This document shows positions 42,170 through 52,849 of a stretch of DNA of 64,000 nucleotides, in pieces. A program made the position numbers and the translations under genes. Origin of the DNA: Vreelandella glaciei (GTDB lineage: Bacteria > Pseudomonadota > Gammaproteobacteria > Pseudomonadales > Halomonadaceae); the NCBI RefSeq assembly GCF_013415125.1, contig NZ_JACCDE010000001.1:62001-126000 (forward strand), read 5' to 3'. Below the pieces are notes generated by a model. The model ran no database searches and was not told the DNA's origin. It worked only from the letters and a program-made list of their open reading frames with translations. Position 1 is the first letter of the stretch. Each line of letters begins with the position of its first letter.

Positions 42170-42919
42170 CTAGAGGCGGAAATCGGCGCCTAGATAAACC
42201 TCTCGCACTTTCTGGTTAGTGAGTATCGAGGCTGGAGAGCCGCTGGCGATGATTTGACCATCGCCTACGATGTAGGCGATGTCACAAATATCCAGGGTTT
42301 CGCGTACGTTGTGGTCGGTGATCAGTACGCCGATGTGGCGCTGCTTTAATGCCCGAATAATGGTTTTGATCTCGCCCACCGAAATGGGGTCTACGCCAGC
42401 AAAGGGTTCGTCCAGCAGAATGAATGCGGGTTCTGTCGCCAGTGAGCGAGCAATCTCCACACGCCTGCGTTCACCGCCTGAAAGGCTCATGCCCAGGTTG
42501 TCGCGAATATGGGTGATGTGAAAATCTTCAAGTAGCGCTTCCAGGCGCTGCTCGCGGTCGCTACGGCTGAGCTTTTTGCGCGTTTCGAGTATCGCCATAA
42601 TATTATCGGCAACCGATAATTTACGAAAAATAGACGCTTCTTGCGGAAGGTAGCCGATACCCGCCGCAGCGCGTTCATGCATTGGGGCGCGGGTTAGATC
42701 TACATCGTCGATACCCACTTTGCCAGCATCGGATTTCACCAGCCCCACAATCATATAAAACGAGGTGGTTTTACCCGCGCCGTTAGGGCCCAGTAAGCCC
42801 ACAACGCTACCTTGGGAGATCTCTAAATTGATGTTTTTAACGACTCGGCGTCGCTTATAGCTTTTGGCCAAGTGGTGGGCATATAGGGTTTTGATTGGCG
42901 TGGTGTCTGTAGTTGCCAA
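42170..42919 (-). CDS. lptB: LPS export ABC transporter ATP-binding protein LptB
   Basis: LptB powers extraction of LPS from the inner membrane with LptF and LptG. The 249-residue product shows Walker A GPNGAGKT (about residues 44-51), the signature [15 protein letters not shown], Walker [14 protein letters not shown] and the H-loop TDHNVRE. It follows lptA by 11 bases. LptF and LptG are not in this window. Confidence 0.97.
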   Translation of the reverse strand: MATTDTTPIKTLYAHHLAKSYKRRRVVKNINLEISQGSVVGLLGPNGAGKTTSFYMIVGLVKSDAGKVGIDDVDLTRAPMHERAAAGIGYLPQEASIFRKLSVADNIMAILETRKKLSRSDREQRLEALLEDFHITHIRDNLGMSLSGGERRRVEIARSLATEPAFILLDEPFAGVDPISVGEIKTIIRALKQRHIGVLITDHNVRETLDICDIAYIVGDGQIIASGSPASILTNQKVREVYLGADFRL

Positions 42920-42930
42920 GGCTTGGCTCC

Positions 42931-43422
42931 CTATTGTTCGGGCTGAAGCGTCATACGTATGCGCTGGGTTTCGCTGCCGTCAACGTCAGAGCGGGCCTGA
43001 ATCACTTCACGGTCAATAAAATACTCAAGGCGACCGCCGGTGAAGGTGTCTTCTTGTTGCGTTAATTCGGCTTGGTCGATCAGCTCAACGCGGCGTTCAG
43101 CGACATGATAAATAATGCGCCTTGCCCACCCTTCCGTAGGGCCTTCTTGCCCTTCAGCTTGATGACGTAAGTAGGCGCGCTCACCGGTGGAGGTCGCGCG
43201 GGAGAGCTCGCCTGCCTCGTTGCGTTCGATCTCTACTCGCTCGCCACGTAATTGCATTCCGCCTTGGCGAATATCGACATTGCCTGTATAGACAGCGGTT
43301 CCCGCTCGCTGGTCAAGGTCTAAGCGGTCGGCTTCGACTTCTACCGGGGCCTGGCTGTTTTGGGCCAGTGCCGAGAGCGGTACCGCAAGGGCAAAAAGGG
43401 CGCTATATAGCAGTGATTTCAT
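42931..43422 (-). CDS. lptA: LPS transport periplasmic protein LptA
   Basis: LptA forms the periplasmic bridge for LPS between LptC and LptD. The 163-residue product has a signal peptide (about residues 1-20, ending ALA) and the OstA-type beta pattern with [19 protein letters not shown] and [20 protein letters not shown] in the mature N-terminal half. It sits between lptC (11 bases upstream) and lptB. Confidence 0.95.
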   Translation of the reverse strand: MKSLLYSALFALAVPLSALAQNSQAPVEVEADRLDLDQRAGTAVYTGNVDIRQGGMQLRGERVEIERNEAGELSRATSTGERAYLRHQAEGQEGPTEGWARRIIYHVAERRVELIDQAELTQQEDTFTGGRLEYFIDREVIQARSDVDGSETQRIRMTLQPEQ

Positions 43423-43433
43423 GGCAAATCCTG

Positions 43434-44003
43434 TTAGCGTTGCGTGGCCGGAGGGTGCGTGCCACGCACATTATCAGTTAAGCGCACTTGGCTTTCGTTA
43501 AGCCAGACGTCCATGCGCGACGCGTTCATTTGCTGGGGCGGCTGTTGTAGCACTACCGGTGTTTCACTCCATGCATGCTGGTTTAGCCCGTCATAGTGCA
43601 ATAATTCGGTATCTAACTGCCAACCTTCATCCGGTGCGATCAGGCGAGCAGAGCCTGACATCAGCAAGACCTGAGTGGACATGTTAAGCGTGCCTACATC
43701 GGCGCTAGCCAGCCACTGGCGGTTTTCGCTGTCGTATAAAATAGCTTCGGGCTCTTCCGTCCAGGTTTCACTACGCTGCGGCGTATGGATCAGACGTGAG
43801 GTTTTAAGCGCCTGTAATACGCTGCCCTTATCACCGAAAAGGGTGATCTCAGCGTTTTCCAGGACGTGGCCTGGCTCCTGGGCCTGCGCTCCAGGGTCAA
43901 TGGCCGTGTCTTGAGGCCCCTGTGGGTCAAGCCACACCAGTAAAGCCCCCAAGGCTACCACCAGCCCGGCTAACCAAACGCGTACTTTTATCTGCTTCAC
44001 CAT
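43434..44003 (-). CDS. lptC: LPS export protein LptC
   Basis: LptC is a bitopic protein that hands LPS from LptBFG to LptA. The 189-residue product has one N-terminal membrane segment (about residues 10-25) and a periplasmic beta domain of the LptC fold; its identity rests mostly on length, topology and position between kdsC and lptA because the family varies. Its ATG overlaps the kdsC stop by one base. Confidence 0.92.
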   Translation of the reverse strand: MVKQIKVRVWLAGLVVALGALLVWLDPQGPQDTAIDPGAQAQEPGHVLENAEITLFGDKGSVLQALKTSRLIHTPQRSETWTEEPEAILYDSENRQWLASADVGTLNMSTQVLLMSGSARLIAPDEGWQLDTELLHYDGLNQHAWSETPVVLQQPPQQMNASRMDVWLNESQVRLTDNVRGTHPPATQR

Positions 44004-44545
44004 TAGGTGCGACCGTGAAGGTAGGTGTCTAGCACCGCGCCCCAGTGCCCTTGAGATTCAAGCAGTGTGTCACAGATTTCACGTACCGCGCCGTGGCCAC
44101 CTAGTCGTTCCGTGGTCCAGTCGGCGTGGGTGTGCATGTAATCTGGCGCATTAGGGACGGTAATGCCGACGCCGCAACGCTTAATAGCGGCCAAGTCAGG
44201 CAGGTCGTCACCACAGTAGGCCACCTGCTCTAGCTCTATATCGAGACGCTGACAAAGCCCGCGCAGGGTAGCAAGCTTGTCTTCACAGCCTTGATGGACC
44301 AGGTTGATGCCCAGTGATGCGGCGCGCTGGCTCACCATGGGGGAATCGCGGCCCGTCACTAGCGCTACATGTATGCCCACTCGCTTAAGAAGCTTCAGCC
44401 CATGACCATCCTGAGTATGAAATGCTTTGATTTCGATGCCGTCAGCCTGAAAGTAGAGGCGGCCGTCGGTCAGTACGCCGTCAACATCCAGCGCTAATAG
44501 GCGCACGCGGCGGAGTCGATCAAGTAGCGCATTAGGTAAGGTCAT
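44003..44545 (-). CDS. kdsC: 3-deoxy-D-manno-octulosonate 8-phosphate phosphatase KdsC
   Basis: KdsC removes phosphate from KDO 8-phosphate to give KDO for the LPS inner core. The 180-residue HAD enzyme has DVDGVLTDGRLYF with the catalytic Asp20 and Asp22, TGRDSPMV, and GDDLPDLA. It follows kdsD by 63 bases and its stop overlaps lptC (TAATG). Confidence 0.96.
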   Translation of the reverse strand: MTLPNALLDRLRRVRLLALDVDGVLTDGRLYFQADGIEIKAFHTQDGHGLKLLKRVGIHVALVTGRDSPMVSQRAASLGINLVHQGCEDKLATLRGLCQRLDIELEQVAYCGDDLPDLAAIKRCGVGITVPNAPDYMHTHADWTTERLGGHGAVREICDTLLESQGHWGAVLDTYLHGRT

Positions 44546-44608
44546 AGAACCTCCTTATCATTAAATTCGTAAAGCGGGTCGGTAATATTGCTGAATGACG
44601 CCGCTGGC

Positions 44609-45595
44609 TTAAATAACGCCGCTGGCAAGCAGGTCATGCATATGTAGCGCCCCGATAGGACGCTGTTGTTCATCAACCACTGCTAGCGCCGTAATGCGGC
44701 TCTCTTCCATGATACGTACCGCTTCCGCCGCCAGGATGTCGGGGGCGATGCGCTTGCCCGGCCGGGTCATTACATCGTCAACGATGACATCGCGCAGGTT
44801 GTGAAACTGGTCGAGCGTGCGTCGAAGGTCACCGTCAGTGTATACCCCGGCTAGGCGGCCATCGCTATCTACCACGCAGGTAAAGCCTAGCCCTTGACGG
44901 GTGATTTCCAATAACGCGTCGCGCAGCGGGCTTCCCAGGGGGACTTGGGGCAGTCGCTCACCGTCGTGCATAAGATCTCTAACGCGCAGCAGCAAGCGTT
45001 TGCCTAAGCTGCCACCAGGGTGGGAAAGGGCAAAATCTTCAGCGGTAAAACCGCGCGCTTCCAGCAGCGCCACAGCGAGGGCGTCGCCCAGGGCGAGCGC
45101 TGCCGTTGTTGAGCTGGTGGGGGCCAAGTCGAGCGGGCATGCCTCACGCTCTACGCCGCTGTTCAGGTGCGCATCAGCGTGTTTAGCCAGCGTGGAGTTG
45201 GGGCGGCCTGTCATACTGACTAGCGGCGTACCCAGGCGTTTAAGCAGCGGTAAGAGCGCAGTGACTTCGGCGGTTTCACCCGAGTTAGACAGCGCCAATA
45301 CCACATCGGAACGGGTAATCATGCCTAAATCGCCGTGGCTGGCTTCACCAGGGTGAACGAAAAAAGCTGGTGTGCCTGTGCTGGCAAGTGTGGCCGCCAG
45401 CTTACCAGCGATATGCCCCGACTTGCCCATGCCGGTCACCACCACGCGGCCTTGGCAGGCGAGAATTAGCTCGCAGGCACGGTCAAAACTTTCGTCTAGT
45501 TTGGCTTGAAGGCCGCCAATGGCTGCCTGCTCAATTTGCAGCGTACGCAATGCACTTTCGCGTAGTAGGCTGGGTGGAGCGAGAGGCTGGCGCAT
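44609..45595 (-). CDS. kdsD: D-arabinose 5-phosphate isomerase KdsD
   Basis: KdsD makes arabinose 5-phosphate, the precursor of KDO. The 328-residue protein has an N-terminal SIS domain (GMGKSGHIAGKLAATLASTG, EASHGDLGMI, ALSNSGETAEV) and two CBS repeats (about residues 205-325). It is the first gene of the kdsD-kdsC-lptCAB-rpoN-hpf-ptsN-rapZ-npr cluster and is divergent from mlaF. Confidence 0.96.
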   Translation of the reverse strand: MRQPLAPPSLLRESALRTLQIEQAAIGGLQAKLDESFDRACELILACQGRVVVTGMGKSGHIAGKLAATLASTGTPAFFVHPGEASHGDLGMITRSDVVLALSNSGETAEVTALLPLLKRLGTPLVSMTGRPNSTLAKHADAHLNSGVEREACPLDLAPTSSTTAALALGDALAVALLEARGFTAEDFALSHPGGSLGKRLLLRVRDLMHDGERLPQVPLGSPLRDALLEITRQGLGFTCVVDSDGRLAGVYTDGDLRRTLDQFHNLRDVIVDDVMTRPGKRIAPDILAAEAVRIMEESRITALAVVDEQQRPIGALHMHDLLASGVI

Positions 45596-45912
45596 AGCGT
45601 TTTCTCTTAATCATTGAACATATAAAAAGTAGTAACCACCAAGAATAACATCTTGGCACCCTTTATAGGCAGTCGTTGAGATAGTAGTTGGGGACGTTAG
45701 CCCGGGTGCGTTTTGACGATAAGGCGGTCTGCTACGGGTTCGCTATCAATAAACGGGTATGCCAGTGGAAACACTCAAGCGTTTCGTCGTGCCTTGTAGC
45801 GTTATAGTACAATGTTTGATAATGTTTTAGAAACACTGTTTTGTAACCGCGATAGCCGCAAATAGGGTATGATGGCTAACCCAAGTGCGCCTCGTTAAGA
45901 GTCAACTGATCC
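45596..45912. other. Divergent kdsD-mlaF intergenic region
   Basis: This 317-base gap has no convincing gene. It holds a 6-bp hairpin (CCAAGA at 45639-45644 and TCTTGG at 45651-45656) in the kdsD leader and a candidate sigma-70 promoter for mlaF (45794-45823). It must also contain the start of the long kdsD operon on the minus strand, but I could not pick a -10/-35 pair with confidence. Confidence 0.6.
45794..45823 (+). promoter_or_regulatory. Candidate sigma-70 promoter of mlaFEDCB
   Basis: TTGTAG (45794-45799) and GATAAT (45818-45823) are separated by 18 bases in an AT-rich stretch. Both hexamers match consensus at four to five positions. This would give a leader of about 80 bases before mlaF. 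Confidence 0.4.
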
Positions 45913-46734
45913 ATGACAGATGCTCCATTTATTGAAATTGAAGACCTCTATTTTTCACGTGGCGATCACGAGATTTTTCGCGGCATAAATATGACGATTC
46001 CGCGCGGCAAAGTAACCGCGATTATGGGGCCAAGCGGTACTGGTAAAACCACGCTGCTTAAGCTAATCGGCGGGCAGTTGACTCCAGAGCGTGGGCGGAT
46101 AGTGATTGATGGGCAGGATGTTCATCGGCTATCTCGTAAGGCGCTATTTACGCTACGCAAGCGGATGGGGATGCTATTTCAAAGTGGCGCGCTGTTTTCC
46201 GATTTAGATGTATTTGAAAACGTTGCTTTTCCGTTACGCGTACATACTGATTTGCCCGATACCATGGTGCGCGATCTAGTGCTGCTGAAGCTGCAGGCGG
46301 TCGGGCTGCGGGGGGCGCGTCACTTGACGCCCGCAGAGCTGTCGGGAGGCATGGCGCGGCGGGTCGCTCTGGCTCGTGCCGTGGCGCTGGACCCGGAGTT
46401 GATCCTGTATGACGAACCTTTCGTTGGTCAGGACCCCATCTCGATGGGCGTTTTAGTGCAGCTTATTAAGCGCCTTAATCAAGCGCTGCAACTCACCTCT
46501 GTGGTGGTGTCTCACGATATTAAAGAGACTCTGAGCATTGCAGACTATCTCTATTTAATTGCTGATGGTCAGGTGGTTGCCCATGGTACGCCGCAAACCT
46601 TAGATACGAATCAAGACCCCAGGGTGAGCCAGTTTATTCATGGCGAGCCCGATGGCCCAGTGCCGTTTCACTATCCCGCTGAGGCATTTTATCGCGATAT
46701 TTTGGGCGAGCCCCCGATGACAAAGACAGGCTAA
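45913..46734 (+). CDS. mlaF: Mla phospholipid transport ATP-binding protein MlaF
   Basis: MlaF is the ATPase of the MlaFEDB complex that maintains outer-membrane lipid asymmetry. The 273-residue protein shows Walker A GPSGTGKT (residues 39-46), LSGGMARRVALARA, Walker B LILYDEPFVGQDP and the VVSHDIKE H-loop. It leads mlaF-E-D-C-B, with 36 bases before mlaE. Confidence 0.96.
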   Translation: MTDAPFIEIEDLYFSRGDHEIFRGINMTIPRGKVTAIMGPSGTGKTTLLKLIGGQLTPERGRIVIDGQDVHRLSRKALFTLRKRMGMLFQSGALFSDLDVFENVAFPLRVHTDLPDTMVRDLVLLKLQAVGLRGARHLTPAELSGGMARRVALARAVALDPELILYDEPFVGQDPISMGVLVQLIKRLNQALQLTSVVVSHDIKETLSIADYLYLIADGQVVAHGTPQTLDTNQDPRVSQFIHGEPDGPVPFHYPAEAFYRDILGEPPMTKTG

Positions 46735-46770
46735 TGGCTTCAATGCAGGGTAAATACAGGGCAGGGACAA

Positions 46771-47571
46771 ATGCAGTCAAAATTTTCTAACGGCACCGCG
46801 CGTATTACCCGATTGGGGCGTCGAGGGTGCGATTTAATGGAAGCATTAGGCCGCGCGGGGGTGTTTCTCTTCCAATCCGCTGTTGGTGTGCCATCCCGTG
46901 AGGGTTGGCGCTTATGGTTGCATCAGATGCATTTTGTCGGTGTGCTCTCACTCGCCATCGTGTTGGTGTCTGGTCTGTTTATCGGCATGGTGCTGGCACT
47001 GCAGGGCTATACCATTCTGGTCGATTTCGGCGCTGAGCAGGCGCTTGGGCAGATGGTGGCGCTGTCACTGCTGCGTGAGCTGGCGCCTGTGGTGGCTGCG
47101 TTGCTGTTTGCTGGCCGTGCGGGCTCGGCATTGACCGCTGAGATTGGCTTAATGAAAGCCACCGAGCAGCTCACCAGTATGGAGATGATCGGTGTTGATC
47201 CGCTGCGCCGGGTGGTCGCTCCGCGGCTATGGGCGGGCTTTGTGTCGCTACCCATTCTAACAGTAGGTTTTAGTGTGGTGGGTATCTGGGGTGGCTACTT
47301 GGTGGGCGTGGAGTGGTTGGGCGTTTTCGAGGGCTCTTACTGGAGCAACATGCAGGCCAATGTGGCTTTTGTCAGTGATATTGGCAATGGGATGATCAAA
47401 AGCGCTGTGTTTGCGCTGGTGGTGACCTGGATTGCTGTCTTTCAGGGCTACGACCTGGTGCCGACCTCAGAAGGCATATCTCGTGCTACCACACGCACGG
47501 TAGTGTATTCGTCGCTTGCAGTTCTGGGGCTTGATTTTGTGTTGACTGCCGTCATGTTTGGCGGCCTTTAA
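46771..47571 (+). CDS. mlaE: Mla phospholipid transport permease MlaE
   Basis: MlaE is the permease of the complex. The 266-residue product has about five membrane segments, the family motif [10 protein letters not shown], and [20 protein letters not shown] with [16 protein letters not shown], which are hallmarks of MlaE/Ttg2B. It follows mlaF and is followed by mlaD 16 bases later. Confidence 0.96.
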   Translation: MQSKFSNGTARITRLGRRGCDLMEALGRAGVFLFQSAVGVPSREGWRLWLHQMHFVGVLSLAIVLVSGLFIGMVLALQGYTILVDFGAEQALGQMVALSLLRELAPVVAALLFAGRAGSALTAEIGLMKATEQLTSMEMIGVDPLRRVVAPRLWAGFVSLPILTVGFSVVGIWGGYLVGVEWLGVFEGSYWSNMQANVAFVSDIGNGMIKSAVFALVVTWIAVFQGYDLVPTSEGISRATTRTVVYSSLAVLGLDFVLTAVMFGGL

Positions 47572-47587
47572 TGGGTGGAGCAGTTTC

Positions 47588-48052
47588 ATGAGACGCAGTA
47601 AAACCATGGAGTTCGGTGTTGGCCTGTTTATGATTGCTGGCATTTTGGGACTTGTATTCCTCGGCTTGCGTGTTAGTGGACTGACACTCTCCGCGCCCGC
47701 TCAGTCGTTTCAGTTGGAGGCCAATTTTGCCAATATTGGTAGCTTAAAACCTCGCGCTCGGGTCACTATGGCTGGGGTGACGGTGGGGCGCGTTGAATCT
47801 ATTGAGTTGGATACGCAGTGGTTCGATGCACGGGTGGTGCTAAGCCTGGACAGCGAGTTGGAAGGCCAGCTCTCCAGAGACACGATAGCGTCTATTCTTA
47901 CTGCCGGCTTGTTAGGCGAGCAGTATATCGGCCTTAGCGCAGGCGGTGACCCTGAGATGCTGGAGGAGGGTGACACGATTCGTGATACTCAGTCGGCGCT
48001 GGTGCTGGAAGAACTTATCCAGCAATTTGTGTCCAACATGGCAAGTAATTAA
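47588..48052 (+). CDS. mlaD: Mla MCE-domain protein MlaD
   Basis: MlaD forms a hexameric MCE ring in the periplasm that binds phospholipid. The 154-residue product has one N-terminal membrane segment (about residues 7-26) and a single MCE domain with ANFANIGSLKPRARVTMAGV and GLLGEQYIGLS. ATG 47588 is preceded by TGGAG. The stop overlaps a possible mlaC ATG (TAATG). Confidence 0.95.
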   Translation: MRRSKTMEFGVGLFMIAGILGLVFLGLRVSGLTLSAPAQSFQLEANFANIGSLKPRARVTMAGVTVGRVESIELDTQWFDARVVLSLDSELEGQLSRDTIASILTAGLLGEQYIGLSAGGDPEMLEEGDTIRDTQSALVLEELIQQFVSNMASN

Positions 48053-48126
48053 TGTTTCAACTAATGAGGCACGAACCCAGTGCATTAACGGGTCGGGAGA
48101 TAATGGTTATGAAGGGAGTAAACGGG

Positions 48127-48768
48127 ATGGTAAGTCGTTGGTTGCTGGTGGGTATGATCATGGTGGGGTTAGTGTTGCCGCTACAGGCCCTAGCACAGAG
48201 CCAGTCCCCTGAAGCATTGGTTCGCGATAATGTTGAATCACTAATGGAAGACCTTGATGGTCGCCAAGATTATTACGCTAATAATCTGGGTGAGCTTGAG
48301 GCGTTAGTGGATAGAAATCTCGACCAAGTGGCTGATTTTCGCTATATCGGTGCCAGTGTGATGGGTAACTATTTCCGCAACGCCACCCCAGAACAGCGCA
48401 GCCGTTTTGCCGATGTGTTTCGTCAAACGCTGATTGATACCTATACCCGTGGGCTGGTGACATTTGATTATGACGAGCTACGAGTGCTGGATGCCCAGCA
48501 AGCGCAGCGCTATGACGATCAAGCTAGTGTCGCGATGGAAGTGGTGGCGAATAATGGTCAAGTGTACCCCGTGAACTATAGCTTAAGGCTTTCTAATGGC
48601 GAGTGGCGGGTGGTCAATGTGATTGTAAATGGCATTAACCTGGGTTTGACGTTCCGCAATCAGTTCGACCAGGCCATGCGCGATAATAATCGCGATTATG
48701 ATGCTGTCATCGACGGCTGGTCGCCTGAGGTGGGTGTTGAAGAGCTTGAACAGGGAGGCGATGCGTGA
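48127..48768 (+). CDS. mlaC: Mla periplasmic phospholipid-binding protein MlaC
   Basis: MlaC shuttles phospholipid between the OmpC-MlaA complex and MlaD. The mature part has the Tol-toluene-tolerance Ttg2D fold, with VGNYFRNATPEQRSRFADVF-type text and LVTFDYDELRVL. The start is uncertain: the frame is open to ATG 48052 (on the mlaD stop), but AAGGGAG (48112-48118) places ATG 48127 best, and it begins a clean signal peptide ending ALAQS. ATG 48103 or 48109 are alternatives. The product from 48127 has 213 residues. Confidence 0.9.
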   Translation: MVSRWLLVGMIMVGLVLPLQALAQSQSPEALVRDNVESLMEDLDGRQDYYANNLGELEALVDRNLDQVADFRYIGASVMGNYFRNATPEQRSRFADVFRQTLIDTYTRGLVTFDYDELRVLDAQQAQRYDDQASVAMEVVANNGQVYPVNYSLRLSNGEWRVVNVIVNGINLGLTFRNQFDQAMRDNNRDYDAVIDGWSPEVGVEELEQGGDA

Positions 48769-49103
48769 CAACGCTTTTTTCACGCCCCGGTATCACGGTG
48801 GATGCTGAAGACGCTACCCTGCAAGTAGTCGGTGATGTGGATGTGACGTTGGCGGCTGATTTGGCCGCCAGCGGTGTTACGTGGCTCAAGCAAGCCGACT
48901 TAACCTCACTAACACTGGATTTTAGCCGCGTTGAAAAAGCCAGCAGTGCTGCCATCAGCGTGCTGTTTGAATGGTTGCGCACGTGTCGGCAGCGCGAAAT
49001 CCAGGTTCAGACTATCCGCTTTTCAGATCCTCTACGCCGACTTGCCTCATTAGCTGAACTGGATGCATTGATTGATCATCCATCAGCGACCTTGGCTGTT
49101 TAA
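48765..49103 (+). CDS. mlaB: Mla STAS-domain protein MlaB
   Basis: MlaB is the small cytoplasmic STAS subunit that stabilises and activates MlaF. The 112-residue product has the STAS pattern (LTLDFSRVEKASSAAISVLFEW). It starts with GTG overlapping the mlaC stop (GTGA) behind GGGAGG (48753-48758), so translation is coupled. Confidence 0.9.
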   Translation: MTTLFSRPGITVDAEDATLQVVGDVDVTLAADLAASGVTWLKQADLTSLTLDFSRVEKASSAAISVLFEWLRTCRQREIQVQTIRFSDPLRRLASLAELDALIDHPSATLAV

Positions 49104-49211
49104 AGCTAGGCCATTTAAAACTACGCCATCGCCAAGCGCGCTGCTTTTCTTTATTATGTCGCCCCAATTACGTTTATTAATATTGACGACCCCAAAGGAG
49201 TTTTTTGCGCC

Positions 49212-50736
<1,525 letters not shown>

Positions 50737-50769
50737 ACCATGCGACCAAACTCGCTTGCTACGAATTCT

Positions 50770-50791
50770 GCATGCTACCGGCGGTGCATGC
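50770..50791 (+). other. Hairpin between murA and hisG
   Basis: GCATGC (50770-50775) and GCATGC (50786-50791) are complementary, and ACC/GGT inside extend the stem. No T-run follows, so it is not a strong terminator. It lies 22 bases upstream of hisG and could act in its leader. Confidence 0.45.
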
Positions 50792-50812
50792 TATTAACCA
50801 CTGGCCTAAACG

Positions 50813-51466
50813 ATGAGTAAGCAACTGATTTTAGCCCTCTCGAAGGGCCGCATTCTGGAAGAGACGCTGCCACTGCTGGCCGATGCGGGCATCACGCCCG
50901 CCGAGGATCTAAGCAAAAGCCGTAAGCTGCTGTTTGACACCAACTTGCCAGACGTCAAGCTGGTGATTATCCGCGCAACCGACGTGCCCACCTACGTTCA
51001 GTTGGGTGCCGCGGATGTGGGTATCGCTGGGAAAGATGTACTGCTTGAGCACGGCGCTGAAGGGCTTTACGAGCCGCTGGATTTGGAGATTGCTCGCTGT
51101 AAGTTGATGACGGCGGGCGTTACCGGCCAGTTGCCAGCGCGCGCCCGGCGTCGGGTGGCCACCAAGTTTGTTAACGTGGCCCGCCGTTACTACGCCGAGC
51201 AGGGCATTCAAGCCGAAGTGATCAAGCTTTATGGCGCCATGGAGCTTGCGCCCCTGATGAACCTAGCGGACGAAATTGTCGATATCGTTGATACCGGCAA
51301 TACACTGCGGGCGAATGGAATGGAGCCGCGTGAGTTAATCGCCCATATTAGCACCCGACTAGTGGTGAATAAGGCAGCCATGACCATGAAGCATGAGCGC
51401 ATTAAGCCGTTACTGGCCCGCCTAGACAGCGCGGTCAAAAAGCGTCAGGCACAGCTTGCCGAATGA
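50813..51466 (+). CDS. hisG: ATP phosphoribosyltransferase, short form HisG
   Basis: HisG catalyses the first step of histidine synthesis, joining ATP and PRPP. At 217 residues it is the short form, which lacks the C-terminal regulatory domain and needs HisZ; hisZ is present at 7164-8360. It has [16 protein letters not shown], the [15 protein letters not shown] segment and the PRPP loop [15 protein letters not shown]. hisD follows after 13 bases. Confidence 0.97.
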   Translation: MSKQLILALSKGRILEETLPLLADAGITPAEDLSKSRKLLFDTNLPDVKLVIIRATDVPTYVQLGAADVGIAGKDVLLEHGAEGLYEPLDLEIARCKLMTAGVTGQLPARARRRVATKFVNVARRYYAEQGIQAEVIKLYGAMELAPLMNLADEIVDIVDTGNTLRANGMEPRELIAHISTRLVVNKAAMTMKHERIKPLLARLDSAVKKRQAQLAE

Positions 51467-51479
51467 CATGAGGTGACCC

Positions 51480-52808
51480 ATGAGCGAACCCAATAGCAAA
51501 CAACGTAATGCCACCATTTCACGCCTGTCGACAAGCGATGCAGACTTTAACCATCAGCTTGATGCGCTGTTAGATTGGGAGGGGGTGTCAGACAAAGCAG
51601 TTCAGGCACGCGTAGAAGAAATTCTTGCCAGTGTTAAACAGCGAGGCGACGCCGCAGTAATTGAAGCTACCAACCGCTTTGATCGGCTTTCAGTTAGCTC
51701 AATGAACGAATTGCAACTCACACCTGAGCAGTTGAAGAAGGCGTTTGATCACCTGCCTTCTGAGCAGCGTGAGGCGCTCTCCAGTGCTGCCGAGCGCATT
51801 AAGCAGTACCACGAGCGCCAAAAGCCCAGCTCCTGGCAATACGAAGAGGCTGACGGCACGGTGCTGGGACAGAAAGTCACCCCACTGGATCGCGCCGGTA
51901 TCTATGTGCCGGGGGGGAAGGCGGCTTACCCCTCCTCGGTGCTGATGAATGCGATTCCTGCCCATGTGGCCGGTGTCCGAGAGATTGTCATGGTAGTGCC
52001 TACGCCGGATGGCGTGCTCAATGAGTTGGTATTGGCTGCGGCCCACCTGGCCGGGGTCGATTATGTCTTCACCATCGGTGGGGCTCAGGCGGTGGCTGCG
52101 CTTGCTTATGGCACTGAGAGTGTGCCTCGTGTCGACAAGATCGTGGGGCCGGGCAATATTTATGTCGCCACCGCAAAGCGGGCGGTATTTGGACAGGTGG
52201 GAATCGACATGATTGCCGGCCCCTCGGAAATCATGGTGGTGTCCGATGGGCTGACTGATCCTGATTGGTTGGCGATGGATCTGTTCTCCCAGGCCGAACA
52301 CGACGAAGACGCGCAGGCGATCTTGGTGAGCTGGGATAAGGCGCACTTAGCTGCCGTTGAGGCTGCGATTGAGCGCCTGCTGCCGACACTAGAGCGCGAA
52401 GAGATTGTGCGTGAATCGCTACGCCGACGTGGGGCGTTAGTGCTTTGTCAGGACGCCCAAGAAGCGATTACGCTGATTAACCGGATTGCCCCTGAGCATC
52501 TGGAACTTTCGGTCGCTGAGCCAGACGCTTGGTTGGACGATATCCGTCACGCCGGGGCGATCTTTATGGGGCGTTACACTGCTGAAGCGCTGGGAGATTA
52601 TTGCGCGGGGCCCAATCACGTGCTGCCTACCTCTGGAACGGCACGTTTCTCGTCACCGCTAGGTGTCTACGATTTCCAGAAGCGTTCTTCAATTATTCAC
52701 TGCTCGGCAGGCGGTGCATCTGAGCTGGGCAAAATTGCCTCGGTATTGGCGCGAGGCGAGTCATTAACCGCCCACGCCCGTTCAGCTGAGTACCGTATTC
52801 GCGATTGA
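51480..52808 (+). CDS. hisD: Histidinol dehydrogenase HisD
   Basis: HisD is the zinc enzyme that oxidises histidinol to histidine in two NAD-dependent steps. The 442-residue product has [44 protein letters not shown] and [13 protein letters not shown], all conserved. It follows hisG in the Pseudomonas-like order, but hisC is not next; a convergent protease gene is. Confidence 0.98.
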   Translation: MSEPNSKQRNATISRLSTSDADFNHQLDALLDWEGVSDKAVQARVEEILASVKQRGDAAVIEATNRFDRLSVSSMNELQLTPEQLKKAFDHLPSEQREALSSAAERIKQYHERQKPSSWQYEEADGTVLGQKVTPLDRAGIYVPGGKAAYPSSVLMNAIPAHVAGVREIVMVVPTPDGVLNELVLAAAHLAGVDYVFTIGGAQAVAALAYGTESVPRVDKIVGPGNIYVATAKRAVFGQVGIDMIAGPSEIMVVSDGLTDPDWLAMDLFSQAEHDEDAQAILVSWDKAHLAAVEAAIERLLPTLEREEIVRESLRRRGALVLCQDAQEAITLINRIAPEHLELSVAEPDAWLDDIRHAGAIFMGRYTAEALGDYCAGPNHVLPTSGTARFSSPLGVYDFQKRSSIIHCSAGGASELGKIASVLARGESLTAHARSAEYRIRD

Positions 52809-52849
52809 GGCCCACCAAATATCGTGCCAACGCGTTCAAACTGTTACCG

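Noticed and set aside
45596..45912. Small gene in the kdsD-mlaF gap
   Set aside because: Frames are short, lack a ribosome site and show no recognisable motif; the region is better explained as two promoters.
51699..52346. 215-codon open frame antisense to hisD
   Set aside because: It lies wholly within a certain gene and resembles no known protein; a shadow of GC-rich codon use.
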